Assembly: GCA_049644865.1 (NCBI GenBank)
Contig: JBARSV010000037.1
Coordinates: forward strand, 1 to 13,643
Length of the DNA stretch: 13,643 nucleotides
Source of the DNA: JAPUDQ01 sp049644865
GTDB taxonomy: Bacteria; Patescibacteriota; Saccharimonadia; Saccharimonadales; Saccharimonadaceae
Direction of reading: 5' to 3'
In this document: piece after piece, positions 7,649-13,407 of the stretch
How the letters are laid out: every line of letters starts with the position of its first letter
Position numbering within the stretch: the stretch's first letter is position 1
Program-made: the position numbers and the translations under genes
Notes under the pieces: model-generated
Databases searched by the model: none
What the model was told of the DNA's origin: nothing
Seen by the model: only the letters and a program-made list of their open reading frames with translations

Positions 7649-7773
7649 GTCTATTACCTATTGTACGTGAAATGCGTAACTTTTTATAGTAATAATGTAT
7701 GATTTCGGACGAGATCAGACATTCTGCCGCACTGGGCATAAACAGGGTGTCGACTATACGCTGAGGTGGTGTC

Positions 7774-8058
7774 ATGGGAACCTATGGTAGCGTCGTCTCA
7801 AAAATCAGGCAATTTTGGTTTACGACAATTTTGTCAAAAGCAGCTAGGCAACGACAAAAGTACATGAAATTATATCGCCCTGGTTTGTCGACTGAACAAA
7901 CTAATGCAGACTCACGCCTGAAAAGCATTATTAATCAGATGTATAGGGGTTGGGTTGTTGTACAGATACTTTACAATATGACAGTAAACACCTATAATCA
8001 ACACCATGCGCGCGACGCTTCTTTTTTGAGCGATCAACGGAGCCACGCGTCGCGATAA
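7774..8058 (+). CDS. Doubtful 94-residue reading frame upstream of tuf
   Basis: An ATG at 7774 with a weak SD-like AGGTGG 4 nt upstream opens a 94-residue frame with a basic N-terminal half (SKAARQRQKYMKLYRPG). No domain is recognised. Against it, the last third of the frame runs through the near-consensus tuf promoter and the tuf leader hairpin, and codon choice (several AGG) differs from neighbouring housekeeping genes. It may be a remnant or a chance open frame. Confidence 0.2.
   Translation: MGTYGSVVSKIRQFWFTTILSKAARQRQKYMKLYRPGLSTEQTNADSRLKSIINQMYRGWVVVQILYNMTVNTYNQHHARDASFLSDQRSHASR
7970..7998 (+). promoter_or_regulatory. tuf promoter
   Basis: TTTACA (7970-7975, 5 of 6), 17-bp spacer, TATAAT (7993-7998, 6 of 6). 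This is the strongest promoter in the window, fitting for EF-Tu. The start of transcription would be near 8005, giving a leader of about 84 nt. Confidence 0.85.
8011..8054 (+). promoter_or_regulatory. GC hairpin in the tuf leader
   Basis: CGCGACGC (8011-8018) and GCGTCGCG (8047-8054) form a perfect 8-bp stem at the start of the tuf mRNA, closing a 28-nt loop. The loop begins with TTCTTTTT (8019-8026), which can pair over all 8 positions (two G-U) with the SD region AAGGAGAA (8072-8079). Together they could form a pseudoknot or alternative folds controlling initiation. The loop also contains CTTTTTTGA, shared with the fusA leader. Confidence 0.55.
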
Positions 8059-8088
8059 CAACTAATAATCCAAGGAGAAAATCTCTAT

Positions 8089-9273
8089 ATGGCAGATTTT
8101 GACCGAAGCAAGCCTCACGTCAACGTCGGTACTATGGGTCACGTCGACCACGGTAAGACGACTTTGACAGCTGCGATTACCGCAGTGCTTGCCAAAAAAC
8201 TTCCAAGCGCCGTCAACAAACCGGTTGCTTACGACCAAATCGACAACGCACCTGAGGAAAAGGCTCGTGGTATCACCATCGCGACCTCACACCAAGAGTA
8301 TGAAAGCGAAAAGCGTCACTACGCTCACGTTGACATGCCTGGTCACGCCGACTACGTCAAAAACATGATCACCGGTGCGGCACAGGTCGACGGTGCTATC
8401 CTCGTTGTTTCAGCTGCTGATGGTCCTATGCCTCAGACTCGCGAGCACGTGCTGCTTGCTCGCCAAGTCGGCGTGCCAAAGATCGTTGTCTTCCTCAACA
8501 AGATGGATCTTGCCGATCCTGAGCTCGTTGAGCTCGTTGAGATGGATGTCCGCGAACTGTTGACCAAAAACGGCTTCGACGGTGACAACGCACCAATCGT
8601 CAAGGGTTCTGCTACCAAGGCCCTCGAAGGTTCAGCTAGTGACGAAGACGCTGTCATGGAACTTGTCAAGGCTATGGACGACTACATCGAAGAGCCAAAG
8701 CGCGATCTCGATAAGCCATTCCTGATGCCAATCGAAGACGTCTTCTCGATCAAAGGCCGTGGCACTGTTGCGACTGGTCGTATTGAGCAAGGTATCGTCA
8801 AGCTCAACGACGAGGTTGAGATCGTCGGTATCCGTGACCTGCAAAAATCAGTTGTAACTGGTATCGAGGCATTCAAGAAAAACCTTGATCAGGGCCAAGC
8901 TGGTGACAACGCCGGTCTGCTACTCCGCGGTATCGAGCGCGAGCAAATCGAGCGCGGCCAGGTGATCGCCAAACCAGGTACGATCACACCTCACACTGAG
9001 TTTGACGCTGAAGTCTACGTGCTTACCAAAGAAGAGGGCGGACGCCACACGCCATTCTTTAAGGGCTACAAACCACAGTTCTACTTCCGTACAACGGATG
9101 TGACTGGTGAGGTTGAGTTGCCAGCCGATAAAGAAATGGTTATGCCTGGCGACACTGTCACCTTCAAGGTCAAGTTGCTTGCACCTATCGCTATGGACGA
9201 CGGTTTGCGCTTCGCTATCCGCGAAGGTGGCCGTACGGTCGGTGCTGGTGTGGTCACAAAGATCACGAAATAG
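8089..9273 (+). CDS. tuf: Translation elongation factor Tu
   Basis: The 394-residue EF-Tu delivers aminoacyl-tRNA to the ribosome as a GTP complex. All G motifs are in place: GHVDHGKT (17-24), DMPGH (82-86, with H86 the catalytic histidine; most bacteria have DCPGH), NKMD (137-140) and GSATK (173-177). Domain II follows (GRGTVATGRIEQG) and domain III has the typical GGRHTPF and YKPQFYFRTTDVTG stretches. The start is fixed by AAGGAG (8072-8077) 11 nt upstream and by the conserved N-terminus. A near-consensus promoter and a hairpin-bearing leader precede it, and a strong terminator follows at 9321, so it is transcribed alone. Unlike EF-G here, its guanine-binding G4 motif is canonical. Confidence 0.98.
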   Translation: MADFDRSKPHVNVGTMGHVDHGKTTLTAAITAVLAKKLPSAVNKPVAYDQIDNAPEEKARGITIATSHQEYESEKRHYAHVDMPGHADYVKNMITGAAQVDGAILVVSAADGPMPQTREHVLLARQVGVPKIVVFLNKMDLADPELVELVEMDVRELLTKNGFDGDNAPIVKGSATKALEGSASDEDAVMELVKAMDDYIEEPKRDLDKPFLMPIEDVFSIKGRGTVATGRIEQGIVKLNDEVEIVGIRDLQKSVVTGIEAFKKNLDQGQAGDNAGLLLRGIEREQIERGQVIAKPGTITPHTEFDAEVYVLTKEEGGRHTPFFKGYKPQFYFRTTDVTGEVELPADKEMVMPGDTVTFKVKLLAPIAMDDGLRFAIREGGRTVGAGVVTKITK

Positions 9274-9320
9274 AAGTCGGAGCCGAGAGGCTCGAGACGA
9301 GTGATAGGTCAGAAACGAAT

Positions 9321-9349
9321 AAATCGCCCCGAGTTGCGGGGCGATTTTT
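9321..9349. terminator. Bidirectional terminator between tuf and the convergent gene
   Basis: A perfect 11-bp stem (AAATCGCCCCG 9321-9331 with CGGGGCGATTT 9337-9347, 5-nt loop) is followed by T residues to 9349 in the plus direction. In the minus direction the same stem is followed by TTATTCG. It lies 47 nt after the tuf stop and 22 nt after the stop of the convergent gene, so it can serve both. Confidence 0.9.
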
Positions 9350-9371
9350 GTTGACGACGAATTTGCTATTA

Positions 9372-9674
9372 CTAAGGGGTGACGGTCTTTTTCGCGGGCA
9401 AAACGGTCTCTGAGTTTTGTACGTCCAGCTTGTCATACATGTCATTCATCTGTACTTGTATGGACAATACCCAGGCGGCAAGTGCAACGACGGCGACACC
9501 GATAATTAACCAATACAGCGTTTGCTCGGTGAAGCGGGTTTCCATAAATGCACGATCGCTTCGCGATACTGCTGCGACTGATTTCGCTCCGGATGAACGT
9601 TTAACAGGGGAAGATTTTGTTCGGGATTTGTTTGACACGGGTTTCTTTGCTGGTTTTTTCTTTGCTGTTGCCAT
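9372..9674 (-). CDS. Small single-pass membrane protein, Lys-rich N-terminus
   Basis: This 100-residue protein was not recognised as a known family. The first 40 or so residues are strongly basic and rich in K, S, A and P (AKKKPAKKP...), followed by one hydrophobic helix (about residues 53-73, LYWLIIGVAVVALAAW) and a short polar tail with NDMYDKLDVQN. The positive-inside rule puts the basic part in the cytoplasm, where it could contact nucleic acid or the membrane surface. An AAGGA (9690-9686) lies 11 nt before the ATG. The gene converges on tuf and shares its terminator. The opposite strand is also open over most of this length, but that reading gives an implausible Phe/Cys-rich protein. Confidence 0.75.
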   Translation of the reverse strand: MATAKKKPAKKPVSNKSRTKSSPVKRSSGAKSVAAVSRSDRAFMETRFTEQTLYWLIIGVAVVALAAWVLSIQVQMNDMYDKLDVQNSETVLPAKKTVTP

Positions 9675-9780
9675 GACCGGGATATTCCTTGCTTATATGC
9701 TTATGGTATGAAGTATATCATTGCTCTGAAGAAGAGGGAAGAAGGTATGAGTAAGAAGTCGGCATAGACAGCAAGCAGAT

Positions 9781-9809
9781 TTGTATATTGCAGGAGAATA
9801 CAGTATACT
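9781..9809 (+). promoter_or_regulatory. rpsJ promoter
   Basis: TTGTAT (9781-9786, 3 of 6), 17-bp spacer, TATACT (9804-9809, 5 of 6). Start of transcription near 9816, giving an unusually long leader of about 207 nt, most of which is the heptad array. The box and its right flank (GTATACTTAT) recur at 10500-10509 upstream of the YtxH-like gene. Confidence 0.6.
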
Positions 9810-9889
9810 TATCCGCGTATTATCAATCGCTCCGAGAACTCGGCCAAGCTGAACCAAACAGAACTGAGCACGAGGTTACGGAGTATAAC

Positions 9890-10015
9890 GAGCTCATAGT
9901 CATTAGCTAATAGTCCTTAGCTCTTAGCACATAGCTCATAGCTAGTAGCAAATTCACCAGCTACCAGCTATAAGCTACCAGCTACCAGCTACCAGCTACT
10001 AACTATCAGCTAGGA
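9890..10015 (+). repeat. 18-unit heptanucleotide array in the rpsJ leader
   Basis: From 9890 to 10015 the sequence divides into 18 consecutive 7-bp units without a phase slip (126 bp). Units 1-9 follow TAGCTNN (for example TAGCTAA, TAGCTCA, TAGCTAG); units 11-18 follow GCTACCA (exact at 9960, 9974, 9981 and 9988), with a transition unit at 9953. TAGC and GCTA are complementary, so the two halves can pair. The last unit GCTAGGA supplies most of the SD AGGAG (10012-10016) of rpsJ, 6 nt before its ATG. There are no unique spacers, so it is not CRISPR. Confidence 0.9.
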
Positions 10016-10022
10016 GAACCAT

Positions 10023-10349
10023 ATGGCAGACGCCAAAAAACCAGAAGCACCGCGGATACGAATTCGCCTCAAAGCCTACGATCACAAAGTGATCGATCAA
10101 TCGGCCAAGCAAATTATTGACACCGCTATCCGTACCGGTGCCAGTATCGCTGGCCCAGTACCACTACCGACACGACGTAGTACGTTTACCGTCGTCAAGA
10201 GCCCGCATGTCTACAAAAAAGGCGGCGAAGCTTTCGAAATGCGCGTCCACAAACGCCTCATCGATATTATCGGTGCAACACCCAAGACGATTGACAGCTT
10301 GCAAAACCTCAGTTTGCCAGCTGGTTGCGATGCTGAAATACGCATGTAA
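10023..10349 (+). CDS. rpsJ: Ribosomal protein S10
   Basis: This 108-residue protein is S10 of the small ribosomal subunit (NusE in transcription antitermination complexes), slightly longer than the usual 102 or so. Hallmarks are RIRLKAYDHKVIDQSAKQI near the start, GPVPLPTRR (about 43-51), the signature around SPHVYKK and FEMRVHKRLIDI, and a typical end. Within the signature the usual K-x-x-R-E/Q-x-F reads K-G-G-E-A-F, so one conserved arginine is replaced. AGGAG (10012-10016) 6 nt upstream fixes the start. In most bacteria rpsJ leads a long operon with rplC, rplD, rplW and others; here a hairpin terminator follows and the next gene is unrelated, so it is a single-gene unit with its own promoter and repeat-filled leader. 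Confidence 0.97.
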   Translation: MADAKKPEAPRIRIRLKAYDHKVIDQSAKQIIDTAIRTGASIAGPVPLPTRRSTFTVVKSPHVYKKGGEAFEMRVHKRLIDIIGATPKTIDSLQNLSLPAGCDAEIRM

Positions 10350-10387
10350 GTCGACGTATAGAGACAACTAGTATAGCGATATCGTAC

Positions 10388-10418
10388 ATTACCACCTCGT
10401 TCGGGGTGGTAATTATAT
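10388..10418 (+). terminator. Terminator after rpsJ
   Basis: ATTACCACC (10388-10396) pairs with GGTGGTAAT (10405-10413), a perfect 9-bp stem with an 8-nt loop, 38 nt after the rpsJ stop. The tail is only TATATA, so it is a weaker intrinsic terminator than the one after tuf. Confidence 0.7.
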
Positions 10419-10475
10419 AGATCAGAGGTACCTATACATGTAATGGCTCGATAAGCAGAGGTTTTGTGATGCAGA

Positions 10476-10506
10476 TTACATTACCGTGTTATCTCTGGTG
10501 TATACT
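10476..10506 (+). promoter_or_regulatory. Promoter of the YtxH-like gene
   Basis: TATACT (10501-10506, 5 of 6) lies 41 nt before the AUG. The best -35, TTACAT (10476-10481), is at a long 19-bp spacing, so the -35 is uncertain. The -10 and its flanks (GTATACTTAT) match those of the rpsJ promoter. Confidence 0.45.
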
Positions 10507-10541
10507 TATATATGAACACGAAATAATGAGGAGGATACACT

Positions 10542-10898
10542 ATGGCAAAAGGTAAAGCATTTGGGGCATTAGTATTTGGCGCGATTGCCGGGGCAGTTGC
10601 TGGGTTATTGTTTGCACCTAAGAGTGGCAAAGAAACACGCGACGATCTAAAGAAGAAAGCCGAAGAAGCGAAGAAGACCGCTGAGAAAAAGGCCCAGCAA
10701 GCTAAAAAAACGGCAGCCGATAGCGCCGACGAAGTCAAAGCTGCAGCTGCGCGAGCCAGCAAAGAATGGAATGAACTTGCAGCCGATGCTAAAGAACGTG
10801 CTAGCCGCGTCGCTGATGACGCCAAGAAGACGGCAGGTTCAGTTGCTGACACTGCGAAGAAGCATTTTGAAGAACCGTCCACACGCAAAAATAGCTAA
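10542..10898 (+). CDS. YtxH-like membrane-associated protein
   Basis: The 118-residue protein opens with a Gly/Ala-rich hydrophobic segment ending in LLFAPKSGKETR (residues about 6-34), the recognisable YtxH pattern. The rest is a long charged Lys/Ala/Glu/Asp helix with heptad-like AKKTA repeats, predicted to be coiled-coil or LEA-like. YtxH proteins are general-stress-associated in Bacillus, with unknown biochemistry. A perfect AGGAGG (10529-10534) 7 nt before the ATG fixes the start and predicts strong translation. The stop codon TAA and the preceding two codons (for Asn-Ser) lie in the edge of the second heptad array, so that array has probably set the C-terminus. The following gene, 72 bp downstream, may be cotranscribed. 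Confidence 0.85.
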   Translation: MAKGKAFGALVFGAIAGAVAGLLFAPKSGKETRDDLKKKAEEAKKTAEKKAQQAKKTAADSADEVKAAAARASKEWNELAADAKERASRVADDAKKTAGSVADTAKKHFEEPSTRKNS

Positions 10899-10961
10899 TA
10901 GCTAATAGCTGGTAGGTAGTAGATAGTAGACCTATTTACTATTTCCCAATTACCATTTACC
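10892..10961 (+). repeat. 10-unit heptanucleotide array between the YtxH-like gene and its neighbour
   Basis: Ten consecutive 7-bp units (70 bp, no phase slip). Units 1-6 follow TAGNTNN (TAGCTAA twice, TAGCTGG, TAGGTAG, TAGATAG, TAGACCT); units 7-10 follow ATTTACC (ATTTACT, ATTTCCC, AATTACC, ATTTACC). The array starts inside the YtxH-like gene, supplying its stop codon, and ends 9 nt before the next ATG. As in the rpsJ leader, the TAG-rich left half can pair with the CTA/TAC-rich right half, for example ATAGT 10923-10927 with ACTAT 10938-10942 and GGTA 10911-10914 with TACC 10951-10954. Confidence 0.88.
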
Positions 10962-10970
10962 ATAAGTCGT

Positions 10971-11252
10971 ATGCCTAACCTTAAAAAACGCAGCGCACGG
11001 GCTCCGATCGAACGTGATTCGACCTATTTTCTCAAGATTGTTCTCTATATCATACTTGGCTCATTGTGGATTAAACTTGCCTCGCCAGTATATATCGGCA
11101 CTATCATCGTTGGAGGATTTCCCCTCGGATTAGCGATTGGTTTGATGTTTGCGAGCCATGATCATTTTCAGGTTGATCGTAAGATCGAGTATGCCCTGCT
11201 TATTATCGTAACAATTATGACCTATTTTCTCCCGGCAGGTATCGTTATCTGA
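10971..11252 (+). CDS. Small three-helix membrane protein, unknown function
   Basis: Not recognised as a known family. The 93 residues start with a basic segment (PNLKKRSAR), then three hydrophobic helices at about 19-37, 41-63 and 74-92, with a polar turn SHDHFQVDRK between the second and third. It is almost all membrane and ends in a TGA stop. There is no SD before the ATG; instead TACCAT, formed at the end of the heptad array, ends 7 nt upstream, so a leaderless start from a weak -10 is possible, or translation may follow read-through from the YtxH-like gene. It converges on the VanY-like gene with 61 bp between the stops and no clear terminator. Confidence 0.75.
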   Translation: MPNLKKRSARAPIERDSTYFLKIVLYIILGSLWIKLASPVYIGTIIVGGFPLGLAIGLMFASHDHFQVDRKIEYALLIIVTIMTYFLPAGIVI

Positions 11253-11313
11253 TGCATATCTTGCAGCAAAATAGTATATGATTACTGTCCTATTGATGAT
11301 CTACAAAAAATAA

Positions 11314-12135
11314 TCAATTGGGATTTCTGACTCTCCCCGGTGCAACTTGCTCGATAAACTCATCAAAGGCTAGCCCCGAGGTTGTTAGTTGTTTGGCAAG
11401 CACGATACCAACATAACGCAGATGCCACGGTTCATAGGCGGTACCTGTTACTGGCTGTTTGGTCGATGGGAACCGGATGATGAAGCCATAATCCGGCGCG
11501 TGCTCCGCCAGCCACGCAATGCTTTGGTAGCTGAGCTCGCATGTATCGGCATCGCGCTCGCAGGCTGGTGAGGCGTCGTCAACGTCGACAGCGAGACCGG
11601 TGTGATGTTCGCTGGTGCCCGGCTGTGCGACATATTGCTTGGCAGCCGCTTCACCCCGTTTGGCAACAAAATCATCATATAATTTTTGCTGCTCGGTGAC
11701 TGATCGATAGGCGCTAGCGATCATAAATATCTGGCCGTCTTCTTTGGCTTTAGCAAACAACTCCGTTAGCTTTTGATGTGCCCGCGATTGTAGCCGCACG
11801 GGAGAGTCGCTGGCTGCGTGAGGAAGTGTGACATCGACGAGGTCGGCTGGTAGGTAGTGTGAAGGAAGAGGCGCTGTGCGCGAGACATACATCCATGGCT
11901 GATTGAGCGTGAGCAATGAGAGGTCGGGAATATAAAGTGGTCGATCAAGGTTGGAAAATAAAAATTTTGTCGTCTGACGGTCATAAATGTTACGTAGTTG
12001 ACTATCAAGCGATTCATAACTTAGTAGTATTTCTCGAGCGGAATACACTGCGTACCAACTTAACCCAACACTGGCAACAATAATCCATAAAATTATTATG
12101 CTTGAATTGTTAAATTTATAAGTATGAGGCAGCAT
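11314..12135 (-). CDS. VanY-like D-alanyl-D-alanine carboxypeptidase (M15B), membrane-anchored
   Basis: The 273-residue protein has an N-terminal anchor helix (about residues 13-33) and a C-terminal M15B peptidase domain (about 115-265). Zinc and catalytic motifs are complete: SAYRS (about 140-144), S175-E-H177-x-x-G-L-A-V-D184 (the SxHxxGxAxD motif) and E235-P-W-H238 (the ExWH motif). Such enzymes trim the terminal D-Ala of peptidoglycan stem peptides outside the cytoplasmic membrane; VanY of vancomycin-resistant enterococci is the best-known relative, but resistance should not be inferred here. The gene is divergent from the CapA-family gene across 78 bp, both being envelope proteins. There is no SD; an extended -10 (TGG-TACTAT) ends 6 nt before the ATG. 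Confidence 0.92.
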   Translation of the reverse strand: MLPHTYKFNNSSIIILWIIVASVGLSWYAVYSAREILLSYESLDSQLRNIYDRQTTKFLFSNLDRPLYIPDLSLLTLNQPWMYVSRTAPLPSHYLPADLVDVTLPHAASDSPVRLQSRAHQKLTELFAKAKEDGQIFMIASAYRSVTEQQKLYDDFVAKRGEAAAKQYVAQPGTSEHHTGLAVDVDDASPACERDADTCELSYQSIAWLAEHAPDYGFIIRFPSTKQPVTGTAYEPWHLRYVGIVLAKQLTTSGLAFDEFIEQVAPGRVRNPN

Positions 12136-12141
12136 ATATTA

Positions 12142-12150
12142 ATAGTACCA
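12142..12150 (-). promoter_or_regulatory. Extended -10 promoter abutting the VanY-like gene
   Basis: On the minus strand TGG-TACTAT (12150-12142), then 6 nt (TAATAT), then the ATG at 12135. No good -35 is seen; the TGn element may replace it. This predicts a leaderless mRNA. Confidence 0.5.
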
Positions 12151-12179
12151 TTAGCGATCCAAATATTTATTCGCCGACA

Positions 12180-12207
12180 TTGAGTTTATGCTTGGCGGTG
12201 TTACAAT
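12180..12207 (+). promoter_or_regulatory. Promoter abutting the CapA-family gene
   Basis: TTGAGT (12180-12185, 4 of 6), 16-bp spacer, TACAAT (12202-12207, 5 of 6), with TGT directly before the -10 (extended -10). The ATG follows 6 nt after the -10, so the predicted start of transcription falls on the start codon. Confidence 0.6.
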
Positions 12208-12213
12208 CGTTAT

Positions 12214-13407
12214 ATGCAATATGGTTACAAGTCCGTATGGTACAAGAATACATGGCTTATTTTAAGCGTTATTGGCTTATTGTTAGGGCTGGGGATTGTG
12301 TTTGCATTTATGAATGCACCGCAAGCAGTGATAAAACAGGAACCGCCTGAACAAAAAGAGCTCAAACATAACACCGTCTCAGTTGTAGCAATGGGTGATA
12401 TGCTGGCTTATGATAGTGTTGTTGACAATGCAAAGACTGTTGAAGGGTATGATTTTACAAAGTTTTTTTCAAAGATCAATTCGCTATACAAAGATTCTGA
12501 TGTCATCTTCTGCAATCAAGAAGGGCCTACGGCTGGTCCGTCATTGGGCATTAGCGGGTATCCCCTATTGAACGGGCCAACTGAATTTGCTCGCGATCTG
12601 CAAACGGGAGCGGGCTGCAACCTCATTAACATTGCAAATGACCACATTGCCGATAAAGGTCAGCCAGGTATAGATGCTACTATTGATGTCTGGAAAAAAC
12701 TGCAACCCCTAGCAATAGCGGGTGCTAACAAAAAATCAGAAGATCAAAACACTGTTCAGTATTTTACAAAAAATGATATTAAAATAGCGTTCGTCGCCTT
12801 TGCTGACACGAATAATAACGCATCGATACCTACCACTTCGGTCAATATATATCATGATGAAAAGCTTGTACGAAGATTACTCACAGATGCTCGTGCGAAT
12901 GCGGATTTTGTATTTGTTTCTGTCCACTGGGGAACTGAGAACTCACCAACGGCAAATGAGGACCAAGAGAAAACGTCGAAGTTGTTTGCAGAACTGGGAG
13001 CCGATGTGGTGGTTGGAACAGGGCCGCATGTCATACAGAAAGTTGCATATGTCAACGGTGTAAACAATCACCGGACACTCGTGTGGTATTCTATCGGAAA
13101 TATGCTAAGTACCCAACAGGATATCAATGAGCTAACTGGTGGGTTAGCTCGATTTACAATTAATAAGATCGGCACGGCACACGCAACCATAGGGGATCTT
13201 ACTTTTATTCCAACATTTATGTCGTATGTCTGGTCGCCTAAAGATAGGGGCGTAGGGAAGTTACAAACGAGAACAGATTTGATGATCTATCCCCTATCAA
13301 GTGCTGAGACGGCAATAAACGCAATGTTTCCAGGATATAGTGTTAATGAACGACGACAGTACGTGCGAACTGCACTCGGTAACTATGTTAGTGTTGAGCT
13401 ACAATAG
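12214..13407 (+). CDS. CapA-family (PGA_cap) metallophosphatase-like protein, membrane-anchored
   Basis: The 397-residue protein has an N-terminal anchor helix (about 13-33), a short linker, and a CapA/PGA_cap domain of the calcineurin-like fold. Visible motifs in order: GDM (61-63), NQEGP (101-105), AND-H (N142, D143, H144; NNH is more usual), HWG (H238), GPHVIQ (H272) and YSIGNM. These give the expected set of metal ligands. Members include CapA of the Bacillus poly-gamma-glutamate capsule system, but no CapB or CapC homologues lie nearby, and in many bacteria the family has an unknown envelope role, so capsule formation is not claimed. There is no SD; the start rests on the promoter geometry and on the anchor helix following directly. 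Its codons are more A+T-rich than those of fusA or tuf. Confidence 0.9.
   Translation: MQYGYKSVWYKNTWLILSVIGLLLGLGIVFAFMNAPQAVIKQEPPEQKELKHNTVSVVAMGDMLAYDSVVDNAKTVEGYDFTKFFSKINSLYKDSDVIFCNQEGPTAGPSLGISGYPLLNGPTEFARDLQTGAGCNLINIANDHIADKGQPGIDATIDVWKKLQPLAIAGANKKSEDQNTVQYFTKNDIKIAFVAFADTNNNASIPTTSVNIYHDEKLVRRLLTDARANADFVFVSVHWGTENSPTANEDQEKTSKLFAELGADVVVGTGPHVIQKVAYVNGVNNHRTLVWYSIGNMLSTQQDINELTGGLARFTINKIGTAHATIGDLTFIPTFMSYVWSPKDRGVGKLQTRTDLMIYPLSSAETAINAMFPGYSVNERRQYVRTALGNYVSVELQ

Larger units (their letters stand above)
7649..8088. other. 440-bp region between the anchored protein gene and tuf
   Basis: The right third is the tuf control region: promoter at 7970-7998 and a leader hairpin at 8011-8054. 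The left part (7649-7770) carries the minus-strand start signals of the gene ending at 7022 and otherwise nothing I can assign. A 94-codon frame (7774-8058, plus) covers most of the remainder and is listed separately with low confidence. I see no tRNA, repeat array or mobile-element end here. Confidence 0.6.
9675..10022. other. Intergenic region upstream of rpsJ
   Basis: This 348-bp stretch has no convincing gene. From left to right: the start signals of the minus-strand gene, with possible -10 boxes TATAAG and TATACT (minus, about 9693-9718); the rpsJ promoter (9781-9809); about 75 nt of unremarkable leader; an uninterrupted heptad array (9890-10015); and the rpsJ SD, whose AGGAG begins inside the last heptad. 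Confidence 0.7.

Noticed and set aside
9379..9711. 110-residue plus-strand frame opposite the small basic membrane protein
   Set aside because: The minus-strand reading gives a coherent basic region plus membrane helix, and an SD; the plus-strand one is a Phe/Cys-rich mirror.
9890..10015. CRISPR array
   Set aside because: The period is 7 bp throughout and there are no unique spacers or neighbouring cas genes.
11314..12135. Vancomycin resistance locus
   Set aside because: Only a VanY-like carboxypeptidase is present; there is no vanHAX or vanRS nearby, and the family is common in cell-wall maintenance.
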